DNA from: UBA1858 sp965262455
GTDB lineage: Bacteria; Pseudomonadota; Gammaproteobacteria; UBA4575
Assembly: GCA_965262455.1 (NCBI GenBank)
Contig: CBDHFH010000003.1
Coordinates: 62,001-126,000 of the forward strand
Direction of reading: 5' to 3'
DNA: 64,000 bases
In this document: one piece after another, positions 46,043 to 54,236 of the stretch
Layout of the letters: every line of letters begins with the position of its first letter
How positions within the stretch are numbered: position 1 is the stretch's first letter
Notes under the pieces: generated by a model
Seen by the model: only the letters and a program-made list of their open reading frames with translations
What the model was told of the DNA's origin: nothing
The model's database searches: none
Program-made: the position numbers and the translations under genes

Positions 46043-47336
46043 CAAAGCAATTTTACTCACCAGCCTATGCTGCATGGTTGTTTTTGCAACCCAGAGTTCA
46101 CACGCAAGTTTACTTGTAGACCGAATTGTCGCCGTGGTTGAGAATGATGTGATAACAGAATCTGAACTGCTCGAACGAATTAATGTAATTAAGGCTCAGG
46201 CAGGTGATAAAGCCAACCTTCCCAATGAAGCCACCCTTGCCGAGCAGGTACTGCAACGCATGATTATTGAGAAACTACAAATCGACTGGGGAAAGCGTCG
46301 CGGCATCACCATTGATGATATTTCACTTGATCAAGCGATGCGTAACCTGGCACAACGAAATCGCATGGGCTTAGATGACTTTAGACAAGCTTTAATCAAA
46401 CAAGGCATTGACTATATTGCGTTTCGCGACCAAGTGCGCACGGAAATGACAATTAGCCAAGTGCAACGTCGTGCTATTGAATCAAATATTCAGGTCTCAC
46501 CTAATGAAATCGATGACTTACTTACTAACCAGTCAGAATCATTAAATGCAAATACTGAATACCGCCTGGCACATATTCTTATTCAGCTTCCTCAGGACCC
46601 CACACCACAAGATATTGAACAGGGCCAAGCACAAATAAATGAATTGTATGATCAAGCAGTCAGCGGCAAGGAAAGCTTTACACAACTTGCGATTGCACAT
46701 TCACAAGCGCAGGATGCTTTAGAGGGCGGCGATCTGGGCTGGCGCAACAGAAGTCAATTACCCGGTGTTTTTGCACGTCAGTTAAATAACATGAAACCAG
46801 GGGATGTGAGTAAACCACTACGCAGCGGCAGCGGATTTCATATCTTTCGAATTTTAGACATCCGGGGCGAAGAAAAAGTGATGGTCGATCAAGTATTCTC
46901 ACGCCACATCTTAATCAAAACGACCGCAGTCAAAAGTGATCAGGAAGCGCGTAGCGACTTAAACTCACTTCGATCACGCATTCTTAGTGGTGAAGATTTT
47001 TCCCAACTTGCGCGTGCACATTCAGAAGATCCGGGCAGCGCTTCCAGCGGTGGCGAACTCGGCTGGCTAGCGCCCAGTGTATTTGCACCTGCATTTAGAG
47101 ATGTAGCTGAAACCATACCCGTTAATGAAATTAGCGAGCCTTTTAAAAGCCGATTTGGCTGGCATATCTTGCAAGTTTTGGATAAACGTGAACATGACAA
47201 TTCATTGGAAGCAAAACGCAATCAAGCACGTGACTTTATTCGCCAACGTAAAGTAAGTGAAGAAAAAGAATTATGGTTACGCCAGTTACGTGACGAAAGT
47301 TATGTAGAAAACAGATTAAATCTCAGTGCCCAATAA
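46014..47336 (+). CDS. surA: Periplasmic chaperone and peptidyl-prolyl isomerase SurA
   Basis: 440 residues from the ATG at 46014 (a GTG two codons upstream is possible); it overlaps lptD by 29 bp. Signal peptide ends near SSHA. The N-terminal chaperone domain starts LLVDRIVAVVENDVITESELLERI, followed by two parvulin domains (about 175-275 and 290-390) with AHILIQLP, GGDLGWRNRSQLPG, SRHILIKT and GGELGWLAP, then the C-terminal helix. SurA delivers outer-membrane proteins such as LptD to the BAM complex. Confidence 0.96.
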   Translation: MKIEILLNINKAILLTSLCCMVVFATQSSHASLLVDRIVAVVENDVITESELLERINVIKAQAGDKANLPNEATLAEQVLQRMIIEKLQIDWGKRRGITIDDISLDQAMRNLAQRNRMGLDDFRQALIKQGIDYIAFRDQVRTEMTISQVQRRAIESNIQVSPNEIDDLLTNQSESLNANTEYRLAHILIQLPQDPTPQDIEQGQAQINELYDQAVSGKESFTQLAIAHSQAQDALEGGDLGWRNRSQLPGVFARQLNNMKPGDVSKPLRSGSGFHIFRILDIRGEEKVMVDQVFSRHILIKTTAVKSDQEARSDLNSLRSRILSGEDFSQLARAHSEDPGSASSGGELGWLAPSVFAPAFRDVAETIPVNEISEPFKSRFGWHILQVLDKREHDNSLEAKRNQARDFIRQRKVSEEKELWLRQLRDESYVENRLNLSAQ

Positions 47337-47353
47337 ATTCTTACCTTCACTCA

Positions 47354-48325
47354 ATGACTAACCTGCCTCTAGCGATCACGGCTGGTGAACCGGCCGGGAT
47401 TGGCTTTGATATCATCTTACAAGCAGCTGATCAGCTTCATGATTGTGTCATTATTGCTGACAAACACGAACTATTAAAACGTGCAAAGCAGCTAAACATG
47501 ACTGATGTTGTCTCCGATAACCCCAGTCGTGGTAGTCAACAGCTACAAGTAAAACATATCCCCGTCAAACACCCCGTTGAATGCGGAGTGCTAGATAGCA
47601 GAAATGCGCATTACGTTTTAATGTGCCTAGATGAAGCACTAAGAGGCATTCAATCGCATGAATACTCTGCAATGGTCACGGCTCCACTGCATAAAGGCAT
47701 CATTAATGATGCCGGCATTCCTTTTACGGGTCATACCGAATACCTGGCAGAACATGCCAACTCAGACGTTGTTATGTTATTGGTTGCCGATAGCGTGAGA
47801 GTTGCATTAACGACGACACATTTGCCACTGACCGAAGTGCCTGCTGCGATTACCTCACAATTACTAACCAGCGTTATTACTATTTTGCATAACGATCTGG
47901 TGAAAAAATTTGGTATCCAACACCCTCGTATCGGAGTATGCGGGTTAAACCCTCATGCGGGCGAACAAGGACACCTGGGGCATGAGGAAATTGAAGTAAT
48001 CACGCCTACCCTTGAGACATTAAGATCCAATGGACTTGATCTAACAGGGCCTTATCCTGCGGATACAATATTCACACCAAAACAGCTACAATTATTTGAT
48101 GCGGTCCTGGCCATGTATCATGATCAAGGACTCCCTACGCTTAAGCACATCGGTTTCGGCAACGCTGTGAATACCACACTAGGACTACCAATTATCCGTA
48201 CTTCCGTGGATCATGGCACAGCAATCGATCTTGCTGGCTCAGGAAACAGTGATGCTGGCAGCCTTATCGCTGCAGTGAATCTGGCTCGCGAACAAGTAAC
48301 CGCCATGCAACAACAGGAAGCGTGA
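47354..48325 (+). CDS. pdxA: 4-hydroxythreonine-4-phosphate dehydrogenase
   Basis: 323 residues. PdxA oxidises 4-phosphohydroxythreonine in vitamin B6 synthesis. Motifs: LAITAGEPAGIGFDI, TAPLHKGIINDAG, FTGHTEYLA (metal His), GLNPHAGEQGHLGHEE (metal His), AMYHDQGLPTLKHIGF (metal His) and RTSVDHGTAIDLAG. It follows surA by 17 bp, as in enterobacteria. Confidence 0.96.
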   Translation: MTNLPLAITAGEPAGIGFDIILQAADQLHDCVIIADKHELLKRAKQLNMTDVVSDNPSRGSQQLQVKHIPVKHPVECGVLDSRNAHYVLMCLDEALRGIQSHEYSAMVTAPLHKGIINDAGIPFTGHTEYLAEHANSDVVMLLVADSVRVALTTTHLPLTEVPAAITSQLLTSVITILHNDLVKKFGIQHPRIGVCGLNPHAGEQGHLGHEEIEVITPTLETLRSNGLDLTGPYPADTIFTPKQLQLFDAVLAMYHDQGLPTLKHIGFGNAVNTTLGLPIIRTSVDHGTAIDLAGSGNSDAGSLIAAVNLAREQVTAMQQQEA

Positions 48326-48329
48326 CATT

Positions 48330-48902
48330 ATGAAGAAAACTATTCCATTTTGCCTCTTACTCATATCACTGTGTGCTTGTGCAGATAATTCAATGCAGCA
48401 AGAGGAATTTAATCAACACGCTGCAGCTAAAATTAAACAGTTGGCCACAGAACTCAAACAAACACTTGTTGCATCTATGCAATCGGGAGGACCAGTGGCC
48501 TCAATAGAGACATGTAGCGTTAAAGCACCAGAAATTGCCGATAAATTAAGCGACGATTTAATTATTAAACGCACCAGCTTGAAACATCGCAACCCAAACA
48601 ACGCGCCAGATGCCTGGGAACAACAGGTGCTAATTTCTTTTGACAAGCAACTTGCCGAGGGCACACCCATCGAGCAGTTAGTTCATAGCGAAAAAGTAAC
48701 TGATGAAAACGGTACCAAATTGAGAATGATGCGTGCCATCCCCACTCAGGGCTTATGTTTAAGCTGTCACGGCGACAAACAAACAATGAGCGAAGATCTG
48801 GTCAATGCATTAGAAAAGACCTACCCTAATGATTTAGCGACTGGCTATCAGGTCGGCCAGATTCGAGGTGCATTTTCTGTTGAACAGACGCTAGCAAACT
48901 AA
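48330..48902 (+). CDS. DUF3365 (Tll0287-like) putative haem-binding lipoprotein
   Basis: 190 residues. The N-terminus MKKTIPFCLLLISLCACADN looks like a lipoprotein signal with a loose lipobox (LCAC). The body matches DUF3365/Tll0287-like domains: SGGPVASIETCSVKAPEIADKLS, LKHRNPNNAPDAWEQQVL and a c-type haem motif CLSCHG (about residue 147). Likely periplasmic redox or haem-sensing. It starts 4 bp after pdxA, inside a housekeeping operon, and is not part of the usual gene set there. Confidence 0.85.
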   Translation: MKKTIPFCLLLISLCACADNSMQQEEFNQHAAAKIKQLATELKQTLVASMQSGGPVASIETCSVKAPEIADKLSDDLIIKRTSLKHRNPNNAPDAWEQQVLISFDKQLAEGTPIEQLVHSEKVTDENGTKLRMMRAIPTQGLCLSCHGDKQTMSEDLVNALEKTYPNDLATGYQVGQIRGAFSVEQTLAN

Positions 48903-48911
48903 AGGCATATT

Positions 48912-49289
48912 ATGAGCACATTACCACAAGCTTTTTTAGACGCGTGGGAAAATAGAGAACCGCGCATGATATTTACAACCGTTGACACCTCAGGGGAACC
49001 TAATGCGATATGGGTATTATGCGTTAAGCTGCTCGATGAGAAACGCATACTGATTGCAAATAATTTCTTTAACAAGACACTGGAAAATATCAATAATAAC
49101 AGCCGCGGCTCATTACTTATGATTGCGCCCGAGCGAGAAGCTTATCAAATAAAGGGATCATTAGATTATTTCACTGAGGGTCCTGTTTATGATGATATGA
49201 AAGACTGGCTAGATCCAAAGTTTGCTGGAGTCGGCGCAACTATTCTAAATATTGAATCTATCTATTACGGAGCGGAAAAAGTTTTTTAA
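48912..49289 (+). CDS. Pyridoxamine-5'-phosphate-oxidase-like FMN-binding protein
   Basis: 125 residues with the split-barrel fold of the PNPOx-like family: FLDAWENREPRMIFTTVDTSGEPNAIWVLCVKLLDEKRILIANNFFNKTLENI, RGSLLMIAPEREAYQIKGSLDYFTEGP. Single-domain members bind FMN, F420 or haem. Activity unknown; a B6 link is tempting given pdxA two genes upstream but is only inference. Ten bases after the DUF3365 gene. Confidence 0.82.
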   Translation: MSTLPQAFLDAWENREPRMIFTTVDTSGEPNAIWVLCVKLLDEKRILIANNFFNKTLENINNNSRGSLLMIAPEREAYQIKGSLDYFTEGPVYDDMKDWLDPKFAGVGATILNIESIYYGAEKVF

Positions 49290-49292
49290 GTC

Positions 49293-49814
49293 ATGACAAA
49301 TAAATTAGTTACCTGCTTAGTTTTAAGCATCTGCCTAGCGGCAGTTGTATCGGCTGACGATACTCAAACCAATAATGTTAAATCTATCACGCTCAATTCA
49401 AGCAATGAATTTCAATTACTCAATGGTGATAGCGAAACCTCAACATTTACAATACGCCCACTAAAAGAAAAACTTCGTTCTATTGAGAATTTAAAAGACA
49501 CGCAAGCGGTAGGAATCACTTACTTAGGAACACTTTCTTTGAATGAAAGTGCCTCGCCTCTGAGCGCATTACGTCAATTATCAGTACAAATATCACGTGG
49601 CTTAAATTTAGACTTGGCGTTGATTACTGACTCCACTACGTCTGAATCATTAAAGCCACATGAAATGCTGTTACTGTACCACCCACAACTTGTAATCACA
49701 CTTGCACTAACAAAAATAGAAAACAGTGATGACTACACATTAATAGGCACATACGCTATACCTGTTGATAAATCTCAACAGGACCCTGATATTATTGCAG
49801 AGTCCTCGCCTTAA
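49293..49814 (+). CDS. Exported protein of unknown function
   Basis: 173 residues with signal peptide (MTNKLVTCLVLSICLAAVVSADD). No cysteine in the mature part, which mixes polar strands and helices. Three bases after the FMN-binding-like gene, so co-transcribed. No family recognised. Confidence 0.6.
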   Translation: MTNKLVTCLVLSICLAAVVSADDTQTNNVKSITLNSSNEFQLLNGDSETSTFTIRPLKEKLRSIENLKDTQAVGITYLGTLSLNESASPLSALRQLSVQISRGLNLDLALITDSTTSESLKPHEMLLLYHPQLVITLALTKIENSDDYTLIGTYAIPVDKSQQDPDIIAESSP

Positions 49815-49935
49815 CTCGTCTACTCTATACGCCTCTATAGTTCGTCTCACTAGCTTGGGGCAACACCAAAGGTCAATCTATAACTAAAACGTGTTAATGT
49901 AGTTTCACTCTGTACTCATTACTTCAGTAAGTATT

Positions 49936-50703
49936 ATGCATCGAGCGCGCAAGCGATTTGGGCAAAACTTTTTGGTTGACGATAATATTATTCAGTCGCT
50001 GATGACTGCGATATCTCCTCAGCCAGATGATCAAATTATAGAAATTGGCCCCGGCCTTGGCGCATTAACACAACCTTTACTGAATAAAGTTAATCATTTA
50101 GAAGTCGTTGAATTAGACAGAGATTTAATCCTCGATCTTGAGCAGTTACAAACTAAAACCAACAAGCTGACGATACATCAATCAGATGCATTGAAATTCA
50201 ATTTTTCACAAACAAATAACCCACGCCGCATAGTCGGTAATTTACCTTATAATATTTCAACGCCGCTGATATTTCATTTGCTTGAATATATTGATTCCAT
50301 CGTCGACATGCACTTTATGTTACAGAATGAGGTGGTCGACAGACTATGCGCCAACAGTGGTGATAGAAACTTCGGGCGTCTTTCAGTAATGGTACAAGCC
50401 CAATGTAAAACACAAAAATTAATTCATGTCCCCGCTGAGAGTTTTTCTCCCAAGCCAAAAGTTGAATCTGCTTTCATTCACTTGACACCTCACAAGCAAT
50501 CACCCGTCCCTCAGCATTTAACTTCCGAATTCAAGCAAATTGTACAAACCTGTTTTTCACAACCAAGAAAAACCGTGAATAATAATCTCAAAAAAATTCT
50601 TAGCCAAAGCAATTTGCTGGATGCAGGAATAGATCCAGGTAGTCGACCGCAACAGCTAACCTTAGAGAATTTTATTGCTTTGGCAGAAAAAATTCACACA
50701 TGA
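49936..50703 (+). CDS. rsmA: 16S rRNA dimethyladenosine transferase
   Basis: 255 residues (KsgA). RKRFGQNFLVDDNII at the start, SAM motif IIEIGPGLGALTQPLL, and catalytic GNLPYNISTPLIFHLLE are all typical. Dimethylates A1518 and A1519 of 16S rRNA. In many relatives rsmA directly follows pdxA; here three genes (48330-49814) intervene. Start ATG at 49936. Confidence 0.96.
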   Translation: MHRARKRFGQNFLVDDNIIQSLMTAISPQPDDQIIEIGPGLGALTQPLLNKVNHLEVVELDRDLILDLEQLQTKTNKLTIHQSDALKFNFSQTNNPRRIVGNLPYNISTPLIFHLLEYIDSIVDMHFMLQNEVVDRLCANSGDRNFGRLSVMVQAQCKTQKLIHVPAESFSPKPKVESAFIHLTPHKQSPVPQHLTSEFKQIVQTCFSQPRKTVNNNLKKILSQSNLLDAGIDPGSRPQQLTLENFIALAEKIHT

Positions 50704-50773
50704 TGTCTTCTACGCAAAAGGTTTTGCAACTGACATCAAAGATATTTTAATGCGGTTGCGGCATAATGGCGCT

Positions 50774-51157
50774 ATGAATGAACTCAGCCCCTATAACATT
50801 ATTGTTAGTGTTGATACAACTTACCTAGAATCACAATCAAGTTCTGATGAAGACCGGTATGTTTTCGCATACACCGTGACCATCCAAAATAATGGCGATG
50901 TACCAGCGAAGTTACTCACGCGTCATTGGATAATTACTGACTCTAACGGCAAAACGCAGGAAGTCCGCGGCGATGGTGTGGTTGGAGAACAGCCTCACTT
51001 AAAACCGGGTGAAGGTTTCCAATACACCAGTGGCACCATGTTAGAGACACCGGTGGGCACCATGCACGGCAGTTATCAAATGCAGGCAGACGACGGAACC
51101 GAATTCGATGCGGAAATTGAGCTGTTCACATTATCTGCACCTCGCGTGTTACATTAG
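50774..51157 (+). CDS. apaG: ApaG domain protein
   Basis: 127 residues from the ATG at 50774, the usual ApaG length; longer upstream frames have no support. Motifs: YVFAYTVTIQNNGDVPAKLLTRHWIITDSNG, VRGDGVVGEQPHLKPGEGFQYTSGTMLETPVGTMHGSYQM. ApaG is a small fibronectin-III-like protein of unclear role. Between rsmA and apaH as usual. Confidence 0.95.
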   Translation: MNELSPYNIIVSVDTTYLESQSSSDEDRYVFAYTVTIQNNGDVPAKLLTRHWIITDSNGKTQEVRGDGVVGEQPHLKPGEGFQYTSGTMLETPVGTMHGSYQMQADDGTEFDAEIELFTLSAPRVLH

Positions 51158-51181
51158 AGGTTTGTAACTTACACCACACCG

Positions 51182-52009
51182 ATGGCGACATACGCGATTG
51201 GCGACCTGCAAGGTTGTTACAGCGAACTCGAGCAATTACTTACCAAAATAGACTTTGATCGACAAAACGATCAGGTATGGTTTGTCGGCGACCTGGTTAA
51301 TCGAGGCCCGCAATCTATAGAAACTGTGCAATATATTCGCTCTTTAGGTGACGCAGCGAAATGTGTACTCGGTAACCATGATATTCATTTGATCGCTTGC
51401 TACTGTGGGTTACAGAAATGTAAGCCAAACAGCTCGCTGAATGCCATTCTTCAACACCAGCATGCTACACAGATCATCGACTGGTTACGCCAGCAGCCTT
51501 TACTATACATAGATGCAAATATCGACTGGTTAATGGTGCATGCGGGTTTGCTACCTCAATGGAGCTTGCCGATTGCACAGCGCTGCGCGCATGAAGTCGA
51601 ACAACAGTTGCGTTCTGATCAGTATGCAGATTTTTTACAGCACGCATATGGTAATCATCCCAATCAATGGCATCCTGATCTGAATAACAGAGATCGTTGG
51701 CGCCTCATACTCAATGCATTCACACGTTTGCGCTTATGTGACCAACAAGGGCAAATGGATTTTGAGTTTAAAGGTCCGCTTGATGCCAAACCTGAGCATC
51801 TGCACGCCTGGTTTGATGTACCACGTCAAGCCGATACAGCTAAAATTATTTTTGGTCACTGGTCAGCACTTGGATTAGTCAAGCGCGATAATTTACTCGC
51901 ATTAGATACCGGGTGCTTATGGGGCAATCAACTCACTGCCGCCAGAATTGATATTGACCCTGTAAAGATCTATCAAATAGAGTGCACAGCCAAACAGAAG
52001 ATTAGTTAA
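51182..52009 (+). CDS. apaH: Diadenosine tetraphosphatase (symmetrical)
   Basis: 275 residues. Cuts Ap4A to two ADP and can decap Np4-RNAs. Metallophosphatase motifs: YAIGDLQGCYSELEQLL, FVGDLVNRGPQS and LGNHDIHLIA, and later MVHAGLLPQW, FGHWSALG. Last gene of the operon; its stop overlaps the converging folA by 8 bp. Confidence 0.96.
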   Translation: MATYAIGDLQGCYSELEQLLTKIDFDRQNDQVWFVGDLVNRGPQSIETVQYIRSLGDAAKCVLGNHDIHLIACYCGLQKCKPNSSLNAILQHQHATQIIDWLRQQPLLYIDANIDWLMVHAGLLPQWSLPIAQRCAHEVEQQLRSDQYADFLQHAYGNHPNQWHPDLNNRDRWRLILNAFTRLRLCDQQGQMDFEFKGPLDAKPEHLHAWFDVPRQADTAKIIFGHWSALGLVKRDNLLALDTGCLWGNQLTAARIDIDPVKIYQIECTAKQKIS

Positions 52010-52499
52010 TGCGTGAATAAACTTTGAAAATCATATTATGTGGATTGTCTTGATCCGCAGCATAACTATGCTGTTTGGTTAAGGACCAAATCGACTCATC
52101 TAATTGCGGAAAGAAACGATCGCCTTCAACTTCAGCGTCCACTTCTGTTAAATATATTTCTTCTGCAAGCGACAAACATTGTTGATAAATATCGGCACCG
52201 CCAATAATAAATAGCTTTTGCGCACTATTCGATTTGGCTAAATTAATTCCTTGATTAATACTGGCAACCTTATCACAGCCCAAAAAACATAATTCTTTGT
52301 CCCGTGTGACTACGATATTCTGCCGCCCTGGCAATGGTTTAATATTTAAAGACTGATAGGTTTTGCGCCCCATTAACACCGGACTACCTAAAGTGGTTTG
52401 TTTAAAGTATTTCAAATCTGCGGGGCAATACCAGGGAATATCATTTCCCATTCCAATAACATTATTTTTTGCAACGGCAACAATGATCGCAATAATCAT
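52002..52499 (-). CDS. folA: Dihydrofolate reductase
   Basis: 165 residues. IIVAVAKNNVIGMGNDIPWYCPADLKYFKQTT holds the Met-20-loop region and the active-site Asp; LMGRKTYQSL and FIIGGADIYQ are NADPH-binding motifs. In the usual WxLPxDL segment this copy reads WYCPADL, a small deviation. It follows thyA by 10 bp; lgt-thyA-folA is one unit. Confidence 0.94.
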   Translation of the reverse strand: MIIAIIVAVAKNNVIGMGNDIPWYCPADLKYFKQTTLGSPVLMGRKTYQSLNIKPLPGRQNIVVTRDKELCFLGCDKVASINQGINLAKSNSAQKLFIIGGADIYQQCLSLAEEIYLTEVDAEVEGDRFFPQLDESIWSLTKQHSYAADQDNPHNMIFKVYSRIN

Positions 52500-52509
52500 A
52501 CTGGGCTAT

Positions 52510-53304
52510 TTATACTGCGACCGGCGCAGAGATATGCGGATGAGATTGATAATTTATTAATTCAAAGTCTTCATAGACAAAATCAAAAATTGAATCTACT
52601 CGCCGTTTAATTCGAAGTGTGGGCAAAGGCATTGGTTCTCTCTGCAACTGGAGACGCGCCTGATCAAGGTGGTTATTATACAAATGCACATCACCGAATG
52701 TATGAATGAATTCGCCTACGCGTAAATCAGTAACATGCGCAACCATCATTAATAACAAAGCATATGATGCAATATTAAATGGTACACCTAAAAAAACATC
52801 AGCACTGCGTTGATATAATTGACAAGAGAGCTTTCCATTAGCCACGTAAAACTGAAACATGGTATGGCATGGCGGTAATGCCATACGACTAATTTCACCA
52901 ACATTCCAGGCACTGATAATATGTCGACGTGAATGTGGATTTTGTTTTAGCTGTTCAATTAATCCCTGTAATTGATCAATCGTATCGCCATTAGCCGTGG
53001 GCCAAGCGCGCCATTGGGCACCATACACAGGACCTAAATTACCATGCTCATCTGCCCACTCATCCCAAATGCTGACACCAGCTTCCTGTAGTGATTTGAC
53101 ATTTGTATCTCCGCGAATGAACCACAGCAGCTCATGAATAATAGATTTAGTATGCAGCTTTTTGGTTGTGACTAATGGAAAGCCATGAGCTAAATCAAAA
53201 CGCATTTGATAGCCAAAGGTTGAAAGTGTGCCTGTACCGGTACGGTCTTGCTGCTCAACTCCATGTGTTAACACATGATTTAATAACTCTAAATATTGTT
53301 TCAT
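52510..53304 (-). CDS. thyA: Thymidylate synthase
   Basis: 264 residues from the ATG at 53304, equal to E. coli ThyA in length; it overlaps the lgt stop as ATGA, indicating coupled translation. Catalytic Cys146 lies in LPPCHTMFQFYV; QDRTGTGTLS and RRHIISAWN bind phosphate. Makes dTMP and dihydrofolate, which folA (next gene) recycles. Confidence 0.97.
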   Translation of the reverse strand: MKQYLELLNHVLTHGVEQQDRTGTGTLSTFGYQMRFDLAHGFPLVTTKKLHTKSIIHELLWFIRGDTNVKSLQEAGVSIWDEWADEHGNLGPVYGAQWRAWPTANGDTIDQLQGLIEQLKQNPHSRRHIISAWNVGEISRMALPPCHTMFQFYVANGKLSCQLYQRSADVFLGVPFNIASYALLLMMVAHVTDLRVGEFIHTFGDVHLYNNHLDQARLQLQREPMPLPTLRIKRRVDSIFDFVYEDFELINYQSHPHISAPVAV

Positions 53305-54110
53305 GATGGACTGAATTGTTTGAATGCGCCTTTGTTGGCTAACCATAATAGTAATGCACCCGCCAATATCATTGGCAAACTCAGTAACTGCCCCATCGTT
53401 AGCCAATTAAATGCAATAAAGCCAAGATGATCATCGGGTTCACGTGCGAATTCCACAACAAAGCGAAATACCCCATATAAAATTAAAAACCACCCAGACA
53501 CTGACCCTGTTGCTTTGGGTTTAGAAGAATATATCCACAACACGACAAACATGACCAGGCCCTCTAAGAAGGCTTGATATAGTTGTGAAGGATGACGCGC
53601 CAATTGGTCGACCTGGGGAAAAATCATCCCCCATGGCGCATCTGTTTGACGCCCCCAAAGTTCACCGTTAATGAAGTTGCCAATGCGCCCAAAGCCCAAT
53701 CCAGGTGGCACCAGAGGGGCAATAAAATCAGCCAGTGTGAAGAAACCCCATTGATGCTTGCGCTGATAAAGCCAAATGACAATTAATACACCAATAAGCC
53801 CACCGTGAAAGCTCATGCCGCCTTCCCAGATCCTAAACAAATAAATGGGATTATTTAAGAAGTGTTCAAAATTATAGAAAAACACTGAGCCTATACGCCC
53901 ACCAATAATGACGCCCAACACTGCATAAAATAGAAAGTCACTGACTTGCTCAACCGCGATAAAGCTGGTTGATTTTTTTGCGCGTCGTGTCCCCAAATAC
54001 CAGAAAATGGCAAAGCCACACAAATACATAAACCCATACCAGCGCACAGCGAGTGGGCCGATTTGAAATATGATGGGATCGAATTCAGGGTGGACTAACA
54101 TAGCGCGCAT
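53301..54110 (-). CDS. lgt: Prolipoprotein diacylglyceryl transferase
   Basis: 269 residues, seven membrane spans. HGGLIGVLI (His essential) and the Lgt signature GFGRIGNFINGELWGRQTD are present. Transfers diacylglyceryl to lipobox cysteines of prolipoproteins, for example RlpA and the lipoproteins listed in this window. First gene of the lgt-thyA-folA unit. Confidence 0.96.
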   Translation of the reverse strand: MRAMLVHPEFDPIIFQIGPLAVRWYGFMYLCGFAIFWYLGTRRAKKSTSFIAVEQVSDFLFYAVLGVIIGGRIGSVFFYNFEHFLNNPIYLFRIWEGGMSFHGGLIGVLIVIWLYQRKHQWGFFTLADFIAPLVPPGLGFGRIGNFINGELWGRQTDAPWGMIFPQVDQLARHPSQLYQAFLEGLVMFVVLWIYSSKPKATGSVSGWFLILYGVFRFVVEFAREPDDHLGFIAFNWLTMGQLLSLPMILAGALLLWLANKGAFKQFSPS

Positions 54111-54236
54111 ATTAACATGCTGATTGAGTTATACAGCATGACAGTAAATGACTAATATATAGTCTTACTAGTAGATAGTCTTATAGATTGTCTTAGTAAG
54201 ATTCTCTACTCACCAGTAAACCACGACCACAGACTT

